Assembly (NCBI GenBank): GCA_035041965.1
Contig: JAPYMA010000110.1
Coordinates: 124,001-188,000, forward strand
DNA: 64,000 bases
Origin: Anisakis pegreffii
Lineage: Eukaryota > Nematoda > Chromadorea > Rhabditida > Anisakidae
Direction of reading: 5' to 3'
The notes under the pieces are model-generated. The model was not told the origin of the DNA, searched no databases, and saw nothing but the letters and a program-made list of their open reading frames with translations. Both the position numbers and the translations under genes were made by a program. Shown here piece after piece: positions 50,839 to 61,127 of this stretch. How positions within the stretch are numbered: position 1 is the stretch's first letter; every line of letters begins with the position of its first letter.

Positions 50839-51065
50839 GTAAGATTCCATTTTCAATGTGATGCCAAGACGTGTGCGAGAAATGAATCAATCGTTTTTAT
50901 GCAGTTATATTACTACAATTGCTGACTTCCCTCTCACATTAATTGATGATCAAAAAAAAAAAACGCAAACCGATTCCTATTAATCGCGCTGACTCGAAAG
51001 TGATGAGGTTATGAAGCGATCATCCATCATATGAGACAACCATGAATTTCCCTTTCATAATCATC

Positions 51066-52678
51066 TCAAATTGTTTGCTGTCGATTGCATTGAACAACCG
51101 AATTGAAATCAATGTAAACATTGGTAAATGAATTATCAGGAAAGTATTTCGCATCAATACAACAAAATGAATTCGCCTTTACACGTATAACACAAAATGC
51201 GTCCCATATTTGTGCTCTTATTTGACGACTGTTCATTCCCGTCATTTCAATGTGGCTTTCCTCTACAAATAGAAATTTCATGCTCATCTCATGAAATATC
51301 ATTAGAGATTTTGAAATGTTCATTTGAGAACAGCAGAAGTGCCGATTTCCTTACAATTAGGACTTTTTTCCTACTGAAGAAGTAGACTCATGCTCAAAAA
51401 GTTTTTCTAACTACGGGAACGACTATAGAGCATGATGACATTATTCTTCGCGACGCGATCCTTTATCGTATTACTCTTGTCTAGCATGGATTTGTTTTAT
51501 GATATCCATGTGCACTATTTATTCTTAATGTTCATCATTAAGCTGTTATTGATATAACCGAGTCGAACGAACGCATTTAATAGAGCTCAGCCTTTCAATT
51601 TAATCATTCGCGATGTGCGATTTGATAGAACCTATCTCTTAGAGATACTTTCGGTTGTATTCGCTTATAATCGTTCGTCGAGCATATTCTCATTATGAAA
51701 CAAATACGATATTATAATTTCATTAAGTGTGCAAGATCCGTACGTGGCAACTAGTAATATCGAACTTTAGTCACTGATTCCATGGAATGAATAATCGATA
51801 AATTTTATTTCATTCATTCATTTCGTATTGATTTGCAATAGTTTAGGATGACAAATTTTTCGAATTGCAGAACTCCAAAGGTTTCAGAAAACATGTGCGA
51901 AATTTTTTTCAAAAAAGTAGCTAAGTCAACTAATTTTCTGCCTGAGCCGTCGTACTGTGCGATTCTAGGATTTCGGTATTTTCGAGGTCTTATCCATCGA
52001 GAGAATTCTTTCTGATGCGATCTGTGTGGACTTACCCGTCAAATAGTCAATCTGGAAGTTCGCTGGGACAAACTGCTTCTGTTGTAGATAGCGCGATCTT
52101 TCAAACTAATTTTTTTCGATGAACATTCACAAAAACTGTTTTCAATCAAAATGACAAGATTTATGAGGGTGAGATGAAAAAAATTTTGAAATTCAAGATT
52201 TACGCATCAAACCAAATGTGCAGAAAAAAGCCCTCAAACTAAGTTCGTAGAGCGATACATTGCAAGAATTATTGATAAAGTAGAAGGCAGTTTTTTCTCA
52301 GCCAGGACCTGCGCTTTTCAGAGTTTCATTCATTCCACGCAAAAACTTCGCACTCTAATGCGCTTACCGTGTTGTTAAAGACCGCCTTAGTGCAACGCAA
52401 ATATTACTTGAATATATTCCCATAAACATAGTATTGCAACAGTTCACACCACAATGTATCACATCAGGTGGCTTATCAACGTAGAATTGCGTTAGTGAAA
52501 TATTTCCCCACTGTAATTGTTTCACTTGGAGTTTATAAATAAAAAACTTCTGGCGTGTTCCATCAGTATCCAACTGTTTCAAGAAATCAATACGGTCTGA
52601 TAGTGAGTTATAATTTTGCTTTAGCACTTCATAGGTAATACTTTTGACTTCACTATCTATCAAGGGATATGCACAAGG
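51066..52678 (-). CDS. Unrecognised multi-exon gene, 3' part (189 residues)
   Basis: Exons 52678-52368, 52097-52036 and 51262-51066 chain with phases 0, 2 and 1 to a TGA. Donors are strong (ACACG|gtaagc, ACGG|gtaagt). Acceptors are atatcag, tttgaaag and atttgtag. The first exon has PCAYPLIDSEV, KFFIYKLQVKQLQWGNISL and VIHCGVNCCNTMFMG; the second SRYLQQKQFVPANFQIDYL; the third MNSRQIRAQIWDAFCVIRV, NSFCCIDAKYF and FNSVVQCNRQQ. There are many cysteines and possible N-glycosylation sites (NIS, NYNS), which would suit a secreted or luminal protein, but no signal sequence is seen because the 5' end is missing. Family not recognised. The three-way phase agreement is the main evidence. Confidence 0.55.
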
Positions 52679-53555
52679 CTGATATGAGCATCGTGCGGTG
52701 AATATATGGCAATTGATTTGGTGAATTAGACAAATAAATTATATTGCGAGGAATTCATTTAGTGTCACAAAATGCGTTCTTTTTCCCTTGCTGACTTAAG
52801 AGTTTTCTTCCTTAATTTCCGTAATGTTCACCACAATGCAGTCGTTACGCAATCGAGAAAGAGGAGCACTATTAAGTAGCTGTCGATTCTCAATTCAGTG
52901 ATTATGTGCCATCGAATGAAGAATGCCAATTTCCTTTATTACGATGAATGGTCAAAACGTGGCAAACTTGTGATTTCTCTCCTACGAATCGAGCAAATCA
53001 AACATTTGTATCAATTGACTCAGATCTTTTTGGTGTTTTTATCTGAATTCGATTCTCGCGAACCTCGAAGTCGTCATCTTTTTTCCATACATCGTAACAA
53101 TTCCCCACTCATTGTGAATTGCATAAAATCCTACAGTTACTTTCATTTACATAAACACAAACCATGCTTGCTGCAACGTTGACAATTTTTAGTTTTAGTC
53201 ACAGCAGATCGAATGTAATCGTAAGGTTTATTATCATTCAATTCCTAGAATTCTTTTCTTGGATGATTTTCTATTCTTACGCTTACAAATTCTATGCAGT
53301 GTGTTCCTGAAACATCCTTCAATACGCTTTAAAGCGATCTGTTTAAAATGGCCAATGTGAACTAATTGCGATCATTTGTTTCAATGATTTATGGAATTCG
53401 ATAAGCATACCATGAACATATCGATGAAATTTTCGAACGATGCGGACACTGCCAGTGTGCTGAACAATTCACTTTCTGTTCAAGATTCTAGACAAAACTA
53501 CACCACTAACATGTGATAAATCATGGTTCTATAGTCGATTCTTTTTTTTTGACAG

Positions 53556-54440
53556 ACGATAAGTGGAACATAGAAAAATATTTTTCGAATATTCTTCCCC
53601 AGTATCAGCCATCCATCTTGGGTGATGCGAATCGAATTCATGAGGTTTTTTTCTCAGAAAATTCCGTTGGACTCCTAAAAAGTAACGAAGAAGTTTACGC
53701 AGTTTGTTGTTAAAGTGAGTGTCGACTTTAAGTTAGACAATCTACATTGAATTCAGCATACTTTCAAATCCTTACACATTCGTGAGTTCAGTCACGATCA
53801 ATATTGAGCACAAAATCATCATATGATGAAGTAAACCTGAAAGGAAATGAGTTTTTGTCGTGAGATTGTCGATTGAATTTTCAAAAAAAAGACCTCAACA
53901 ATAACAGAGTTTATTTGACCTTCAACGTAAAATTCTCTGAAGTATCGCTCTTAAAAACTTACTCTTCATTGGAATATGACGATACGTTTTCATATGGACA
54001 CTTTAAAACGACACCAGTCATTCACTCACTCAGCATATCAACAATTCTCGCCTTTACTTTTCGCATCTTGTCATGCGTTCATAATCATATCCTAACATAA
54101 ATGTGCTCTTTTAAAATTATTTCTCGAATTATGTCTATCATTGACATTTAAGGCAACTTCATTTGAATTGAGCCGGTTTGATAACCTAAAAATTGAACTT
54201 AAAAATCTGAAAAATTATCTGCGATATTTGAGAAAGCAACACATTAACGAAATCAATGTCAAGTACTTTACATCTGAAAATAGCAGAATGAATTCTTTAG
54301 CAGAAGTAATTTTTGAAGAGTGTTGCTTGAACGTTCCATATGAAGCGCTATTTAAGTGAGCAATTATTCATGTTGTGAACGCTTGAGGTAATCACTATGA
54401 GAAGTCAATTTTCTCTTCTTTTGCTAGGCGTTTTGCTTAA
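53556..54440 (+). CDS. Unrecognised multi-exon gene A, 3' part
   Basis: Exons 53556-53681, 53865-54016, 54153-54355 and 54428-54440 join in phase and end ...ALFKRFA. The parts read DKWNIEKYFSNILPQYQPS, then VYLTFNVKFSEVSLLKTYS and EYDDTFSYGHFKTTP, then a charged helical region (NLKIELKNLKNYLRYLRKQH, NSLAEVIFEECCLNVPYEAL). The last intron has a strong donor (TTTAA|gtgagc) and acceptor (cttttgctag). The 53681 donor and 53864 acceptor are weak. An earlier exon at 52899-53135 (DEWSKRGKLVISLLRIEQ) could join in phase 1 but is tentative. I recognise no family. Confidence 0.45.
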
Positions 54441-54871
54441 CTAACTACTCCTCAAAACATTGTGCGTATGTTCAGTGTGTATATTCGATGATTCAATCGC
54501 AACTTTTCTTCAAGCACTCTAATCAGTGTGTAATTCACCAATCTCAATTATCAGTCGAAACGTCAAGTTTCCAGTTTCTTTTCATAAAATGAACGAAAGT
54601 TTGTTAAGTGTCCATAGGGATTAGAAGGTATTTTGAAATATCGATCATCTTCAGAAGCAGTGTTTTTGAATTTCATGTTGAAAATTCGCAGATAATGTAA
54701 GAAATTAGTGGTGAAAAAACTGGATGAATGAACGAAAACGGGTCGTTTTGGTTGGGAAGATTCGCTGAAAGAGCAATCGTCTATGGCTTCCTACACCGAA
54801 GTTGTTTCCATTAACCCCAGCAGACAAGTTGGTCGCTATTTGACCTTGAAGCGTATTTGAGATGTTTTCAG

Positions 54872-57747
54872 GATTTTTACGATTCATGTTGTGATTTCTA
54901 TTCGCCGACATATTCAGCCCGCGCCTATGATCCCGTAATCATCGCAGCAGCTCAGCAACAAAATTTACAATTTATGTTGCCTCCACCAACTTATCAGGTT
55001 TTTTTTTGAATTTCACTGTAAATGTGATAGAGATCGTTGGAAGAAAGGGTCTTGTAAAGAAAAGTAATACTGAAGTTCGTCGTATTATAGAAATGAAACG
55101 ATAGTTTATATTGCATATGAAATTGAATTTTAGAGTTGCAATGGGTTTTTTTGATACTATATGACGAGCAAATGAGATTCACTCAGAGTGTGTAAATTAT
55201 TTGGCGGAGGGTAAGATGGTGAAGGGAGCGCCAGTCGGAAGTTCGATTTCGCCTTCAGTTCGAAACTTGAATATTGACAAAAGTAAATCCGAAAGAGAAA
55301 TTCGAAATCTGGACAGTCTCTGAAGGCTCGTTCGGAATAATATTGCAGAATTTGAAATGAATCAAAGCAATTCGAAATTTTGCTTCATAAAAATAAAATG
55401 ATGAAACTGCGTCCATTGTTCCTTGAGCTTATACGTCGAACATAATGAAATTGTTTTCCGTGAATAAAATATTCCCAGCATTCAGCTGCGGCTCACCATG
55501 GGACTAAGGATGAGGCTCGTCCTTGAACTGAGCCTCATCCCTGTTTACGAGAGGGATGTTCTGAAGTATATTCCTCTTATCTCGGATTGAAAGAAAATCC
55601 ACTAATTTCTCATTAGACACTTCGTTCGATCCGTTCAGTTTGAGAGTTCAATTCGAAATTCGAAACATCCGAAAATGCAGTAATCAAATTTTTTCTGCAC
55701 TAATCGAATGCAGTATATTCCTCCTAATTGTAAGAGATTGCAATATATTTCTAATGTAAATACCCGATTTCAATTTTCGAATCAATCCACAATTCGATAC
55801 ATTCATAATGTTTCGACTGCTTCGAATCACAGAAGGCGGCAGAGCTTAATATCAGAAGTAACTGAATGTTCTTATGATAAAATTATGTTTTTACGAGTTT
55901 GATAAGACATCTAAACGATTTCTCTCTGAACACTGATTGCTCATTAGTGTTGCTAGTCACGTCGTCTGATGCGTTGTTGTTTTCAGTCAGTACCCAGCGG
56001 ATACATTCGTAAAAGATCATCATTGGTCGAAGCCCTAAATAACTCAATCTTCCCGCCCAGTCCAGATGTGAGTTTTCCGAATGTATCGTTCACAGCTTTT
56101 GTGCGAAGAATACGGTTCCATGTCCATGCAGTGAAGTATTGCTTCATACTTTTGAAATCTCTCATGGCTAATCCATAACTGGTGAAATTGATGCTTTTTG
56201 TTAGCATGATTTAAATGGATAACTAGAAGTATAACAACGAGTCAATTTCACAGGGTATCAATGACTGTAATAAATGATTTCAGTTTGTTGAGCTAGCATT
56301 TATCATTGTCCTTCTTTCACTTTTCGCACATTTCAGCTCAGCGATCACAGGCGATCAGTGGATGTGTCGTCGATAATCGACTACGACACAAACGATGTGA
56401 GTTTGGAATTCGGTAATTTTCAGCACACTTCTTCGACGTATACCATCGTCAGATGTATTACGTCATATGCAACAGTGATCGAGCTTCATCTAACCATTCA
56501 CTGCTTTTTCTCTGGATTTAGCGAATTCTACTTTTTTTTTGTAAAAATCATTGTAGCTACTAGAGAAGCGGGAATAATTTTATGGTGACTGCCTAATTGA
56601 TTCATCCGAAGTGGATTCCACAGCTGTTTGTATTTTTTGCTGCTAGAAGACGCTCAAAAAATATTCCACCCAAAAGCGATATGAAGGGAAACGAAAATGT
56701 TCAAAAAAAAAGTTTTGAGTGGTAAATAATATTGCGGTATCGATGGATAGATGAAGAATGAGAAAAACAGTGCGAGCGTTATTGAACGATTATTTTGAAT
56801 GATATAAAAATTATCGTAAACTTCAAGGTCAAGCGTGTGACCGTTCGTTTGGGTTAGTAGTCCTTCTTCGTTCTCTTCAAACATTTCGCATTCATTGCAG
56901 GCGAGAAGCGATTATGGAACGAGATGTGTCAAACGGCTCTATGACAGTCACAAAACCATGCAAAAGGTTTCCTTTCGTATCATTCTCGTGATATTTACAC
57001 AGTATCCGTTAAACATCATAGCTGAATGTTTTTATCGGTTTCCCAGTTGTGATAGCATTGAAATGTGAGAATGTGTCTGTCTTTTATGAAAGTATTGATG
57101 TTCGATTTGGCGGAATCACTCTCGAAAAATTGCACGAACTAAGCACAGAAACATTTTTGAGATAAGTTATATTACTGAATTGTCAGTGAAGTGAAAATAT
57201 TTTTCAGTAAAAGATTCAACAGCTAGTCGTTGAAATGCGTTTTGAGCATAAACATGAATGGAAAGTGTGAGTGATATTGAGTTTAATAGATTTCGCTAAA
57301 TTTTCATATGGAACATAAGAAGCATGAGCAGAACTTATCACAATGCAAAAACATTCATGAGAATTTAATCGTGTGACAAGTCGTACGGTTCCTAACCAGA
57401 AACATTTTTTTTTCACTAAACGCAACTGAAAAACCACTGCGTGAGAAAATTGCTAAACATAAATTTGTTCATTGCATTTTCTGTTAGACCCGGTCCATAT
57501 TCTGCACTGATTTCAAATGTGCAGTCCGTACTCTGTTGCTTGCTAATTTATTATAGAATCGGACAGGTTTATCACTCCAATGTTATCACGTATCGACATA
57601 TTGTCGCATTTTTTGGTTGAACGGATCCTTCGACAGCTCCGAATCATTCTGTTTTTGCGTTCATTTCGGTGTGCAATGCGTTCCATTTCTGTCCTCGTTG
57701 GTCAATTCTGTAGGATATCAGAAAGATTTATCACTTCAATATTATGA
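54872..57747 (+). CDS. Unrecognised multi-exon gene B, basic serine-rich region plus two hydrophobic segments
   Basis: Exons 54872-54997 (tentative), 55714-55857, 55987-56067, 56337-56396, 56901-57064, 57488-57566 and 57637-57747 all agree in phase. The acceptor at 54871 (gttttcag) may be a trans-splice site; the first in-frame Met is in QFMLPPPTYQ. The middle is basic and serine-rich (SNHRRRQSLISE, RKRSSLVEALNNS, DHRRSVDVSSIIDYDTND), with phosphosite-like RRQS and RRSV. A hydrophobic segment follows a basic stretch (HKTMQKVSFRIILVIFTQYPLNI), then SALISNVQSVLCCLLIYYRIG and a basic end. The shape resembles the third cytoplasmic loop and last two helices of a 7-helix receptor, but no family motif proves it. 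Upstream exons are likely missing. Several donors are perfect (GAT|gtgagt twice). Confidence 0.5.
55508..55540. repeat. Perfect 11-bp inverted repeat
   Basis: GGATGAGGCTC (55508-55518) and GAGCCTCATCC (55530-55540) flank an 11-base loop. The stem is GC-rich for this region. It lies in an intron of candidate gene B. Confidence 0.8.
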
Positions 57748-58229
57748 CGTTTCCGCGTAATGTTGTGGAGAATAGGAAGTTTTCAACAGTGAGATGTGGC
57801 ATCGTGAAACGCATCAAACTTCAAAAATCAGCAAAATCAGTTCTGATTTGGAGTCATAAAAATATCCACGCAATCAAGAGAATGACGTGACAAAGTGTGT
57901 ACAACTGATATTATAATGAAGATAAAACTACTTGCTACCATAGCGTAGTGATGAAAGTTCATGAGGAAAAAGGAACTGCAAAAACGGAATCAATCCAGAA
58001 AAATGATTCAGGATAAGTGACGTGATGTAATGAAAGTGATGCGCTCTCCGAAAAAAGCAACATTCAGTAGTTCAATAACACCGTGTAATGCCAATCACAT
58101 AAATTTTAACAGAAATTGCTCTCGCAGAGCGCAGTGAAGGTCAAGACTTCTATCATATTCTGTATTCAATTAGCAGTAGCTGTCACTTCTTTATGTTGAA
58201 TGTGTGCCGATTTTGGGTTTTTATGATAG

Positions 58230-58428
58230 GCCACTGAATTTTGTTGAAATGAAAATCGAGAAATATCTGAATGCAGTGAAGAAGTTATTTACTCGTTTTA
58301 CGAGCGAAAGCCTCGTTCACGTAAACATGTTTTTATTCAACAAAAACGCATCTAATCCGCAACACTCACTCGCGTCCCAAAACAAATCTCCTTTGATTGT
58401 TCATTTTTGTTGGAAAATTTTGAATTGA
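58230..58428 (+). CDS. Possible exon, unrecognised
   Basis: After the acceptor tatgatag the frame reads PLNFVEMKIEKYLNAVKKLF and SESLVH, with a donor at 58320 (CAC|gtaaac), or runs open to a TGA at 58428. Helical texture. It does not chain in phase with the next candidate at 58983. Confidence 0.22.
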
Positions 58429-58502
58429 TTTCGTACGAAATGATTGCAATTACCTCATAAAGTGAAATTTGTGATACGCTTTCGGATTTGAAATAATAAT
58501 CG

Positions 58503-58779
58503 TCAGTTGGTGCTGTTTTGGTGCAGTAAATGAGTTGAATGGTTTACGATGTTTATAAGATTGTTTCGACCTCCTGTTGGCACTGGTTTAGTGTCTTGCT
58601 GTGTGTATACGATGTTTTGCATGCTTCCAGATTTCGTTATACTACTCAGTTCATTGTCATTCGGTTGAGCATAAATCGTACTCGTCGAGGTTTGATAAGT
58701 CATATCATTCCAATCTTGAAAGCATTTACTCAATAGACTGACTAGAATAACTTCCTTCAGCCTTTGTTGCTGTCCGAAA
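58503..58779 (-). CDS. Candidate C-terminal exon of a minus-strand gene (91 residues)
   Basis: From a gtacag acceptor (exon start 58779, phase 2) the frame runs to a TGA at 58503. The sequence is polar and low-complexity (QTSTSTIYAQPNDNELSS, SGSMQNIVYTQQDTKPVPTG, HLLHQNSTN). It looks like a disordered cytoplasmic tail. No upstream exon with matching phase was identified, and the opposite strand is also open. Confidence 0.3.
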
Positions 58780-58982
58780 CTGTACTCGTTTCATTTCCTC
58801 TCACAGGTTCTTTTGGTTATTATATTCGGACTTATCGGCTATGAGTTAATAGTTTCGATTCATCATTCTTGCTCTTTCCCTGCTACTATTGTCGGAAGAA
58901 ACTGGTGGCTGTTCTCGGTTTTGCAGCAAAAAATAGCTACTCTATCGGAAATAATGGGAATTTTGAAATAGTGATAAAATAG

Positions 58983-59176
58983 TGTCACTCAAAAAACTGG
59001 TTCAGCGTTTATTTTTTGAGCCACAAAAACTTAGCTTTCATTTCGACAAAAAATTTGATAAAATGTTTATGGAATACGCTCAAGAAAGATTGTTACAACT
59101 ACTGAAGCGCAATTTTGTATTGAATTATCGGCGATTGGATCGGAACAGAATGCATTGTATTGCCTTGCGATTATGA
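58983..59176 (+). CDS. Candidate terminal exon, unrecognised (64 residues)
   Basis: After a tag acceptor the frame is open to a TGA with SLKKLVQRLFFEPQKL, FDKMFMEYAQERLLQLLKRN and NYRRLDRNRMHCIALRL. Strongly basic and helical. No family recognised. Confidence 0.28.
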
Positions 59177-60011
59177 GTGGAAATTTTTCTTTAGAATTCA
59201 CTAAAAAATGTGAGCATTGTGATGAGGGGTAATGAAAATGATTTCAACATTTAACCTTCAAACTTTTAGAATGTATCAGACTTTAATTGAAATGTTATTT
59301 ATGATTTCGCATGTAATGCCTTCATTCATTTCATACTTTTTTCATTAGTATCTCTTCGAAAGTGACAGTCGTTCTGATGCTTCCGGAGTAACTTCATTCT
59401 GCATCAAAATTCAATTATTTCACAATAATTCGCGAATAATTGCGACGCAGTGCAACAAAAATCTGCGCCGATTGCACGTTGATTTTGCTCAGTTTTGTGC
59501 TTTTCAAACGGTTTTTGTTTTTTTGCAGGTGATCGTTTTCAATCGAATAATAAATCTGCTCAATCACTACTGCATTCATCCGATTCCATTCCAACTGCTC
59601 GTTTGTACGAGTAAAACGACGATTGACACATCTACCTTTATGTAACCATCCATCTCTTCATATATCTCTTCATCTCTCTCAGTTTCACCTTCTCAATTGC
59701 ACAATCAATCTCCACCACATTCTAAAATAGTCGAATTCATGATCTGCATTCAACGAAACGGTTGTCATCAATATGTCATTAATAGTATGCGAGTGTTTGT
59801 ATGCGCTGTGAATATTTTATTTCAAATCGTCATCATTATTCAAATAATTCTCTTCGCACATTTTATACACTGAATATTTGATGATTCTAAATTATACCGC
59901 TTCATATTTGTCATTTATTATCTTCATATTTTATTATGTTTACAATAAACTGATGAAAAATTTTCACCAGCTTTCACTCTTATTCGTTCGTGCCGTATCC
60001 ATCATTTCAAT

Positions 60012-60057
60012 TAAGCCGTATGCATCATTTTAATGAATTACGGAATGACCCCCTGAG
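60012..60057. repeat. Direct repeat, copy 1 (about 46 bp)
   Basis: The sequence beginning AAGCCGTATGCATCATTTTA and continuing through GAATTACGGAATGACCCCC recurs in the same orientation at 60833-60877 with very few changes. The two copies are about 820 bases apart. Confidence 0.85.
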
Positions 60058-60362
60058 ATCTGTCCAATTAATTCAATCTTCAAAATATACTTCTTCTGAA
60101 ATTCCTTGTAAAAACTACCAATGTTTGATGCTGTAATCATGTCAGGAGCTGATTGATTGCACAGTGATCTGCCATTGACTGTTTTACTTGAATTTACCGA
60201 TAGAAACAGATGTTTCGGTAACTGTCTCCATCCCATTTGAGAACAAATGGAATTTTTTTGAAAGACCTTGACCGACATCGGTGGATGAATAGGAAGTATT
60301 GTTTGATCAATCGGGTATGGAAAGGAATGATTAACGATGCTTGTTTTCTCTTCCTCTATCAT
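60030..60362 (-). CDS. Unrecognised ORF or terminal exon (110 residues)
   Basis: From ATG at 60362: IVNHSFPYPIDQTILPIHPP, SICSQMGWRQLPKHLFLSVN and FQKKYILKIELIGQISGGHS, then TAA. It is the longest open frame for several kb and has balanced composition. Its last codons fall inside the direct repeat whose second copy is at 60.83 kb. No family is recognised; the ORF may be a terminal exon. Confidence 0.35.
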   Translation of the reverse strand: MIEEEKTSIVNHSFPYPIDQTILPIHPPMSVKVFQKNSICSQMGWRQLPKHLFLSVNSSKTVNGRSLCNQSAPDMITASNIGSFYKEFQKKYILKIELIGQISGGHSVIH

Positions 60363-60832
60363 TGGTTATCAATGCGGTTTGCACATTTGTATTTATTCGG
60401 TCATAATGAACAGGTTTCCCATTGTCATAGATATTTGTTTCATGCTTCCTTGTTTACAGCTTGCTCAGAGGCGTGAATTTCTTACAAGTTGATAACATCC
60501 GCATGGATTTTTCTTCTCACTAGTTGGAAGCATGTTCCGTTGCTATTACTTTCCAATTTTCTCGCATTTCAATACTGCAAAAATAACTGCTCATTCAAAC
60601 CGAAATTCAGTGGCAGCTGATAACCGTCAAACTGTTCAGTGAAGTGAGAATCGAAAGTGTAATGCTCACGAAAGTCATTTTGAATCTCTTTGCCATTAGA
60701 AATTGTAATTCGGGCGTAATCATTTTGATCATTTAAGAGTTTCGATCAACTTCACTCACGAACCTATCGACGTTTTTGCTCACCGTCCCATTCTTAATTC
60801 GTCACTTGACTTATTCTGAATGAGTATTAAGC

Positions 60833-60877
60833 CGTATGCATCATTTTAGTGAATTACGGAATGACTCCCTGAGAACT
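60833..60877. repeat. Direct repeat, copy 2
   Basis: Second copy of the 46-bp sequence at 60012-60057 (AAGCCGTATGCATCATTTTA...). It differs by A/G and C/T changes and a small indel. Confidence 0.85.
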
Positions 60878-60978
60878 AATTTTCAAAAAGTGTATCTTAA
60901 CCATATCGAATATCGCTAAGTATGTAAGCAACGGGAACTTGAATATGGATGCAAGCGTGAAACTAAGGCTAAGCGTGA

Positions 60979-61040
60979 GTTTAAGCCTTACTATCGGCCC
61001 AGGGCTGAACTTAAGCCTTGAACCGATAGTAAGGCTTAAC
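60979..61040. repeat. Long hairpin, 18-bp stem
   Basis: GTTTAAGCCTTACTATCGG (60979-60997) pairs with CCGATAGTAAGGCTTAAC (61023-61040) with one bulge. The 25-base loop itself contains TTAAGCCTT. Flanking AAGGCTAAG words suggest a small expanded AAGGCTTAA-type repeat. It makes artificial repeats in the ORFs read across it. Confidence 0.85.
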
Positions 61041-61127
61041 TTGGACTCCAATCAATCCAATGTTTCGAATTATCAGCACCTTTCGGCTAATTCAACATTA
61101 CTGAAAGTGCTACAAATTATGCGGTGA

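Noticed and set aside
54705..54911. Minus-strand ORF starting MSANRNHNMNRKNP, Asn-rich
   Set aside because: It overlaps exon 54872-54997 of the plus-strand gene B and has no partner exons. It remains possible if the gene B first exon is wrong.
54872..54938. Use of the 54871 acceptor as the terminal exon of gene A (frame IFTIHVVISIRR...)
   Set aside because: Phase allows it, but the much closer acceptor at 54427 with its pyrimidine tract gives a simpler end (ALFKRFA), and the other frame at 54872 suits gene B.
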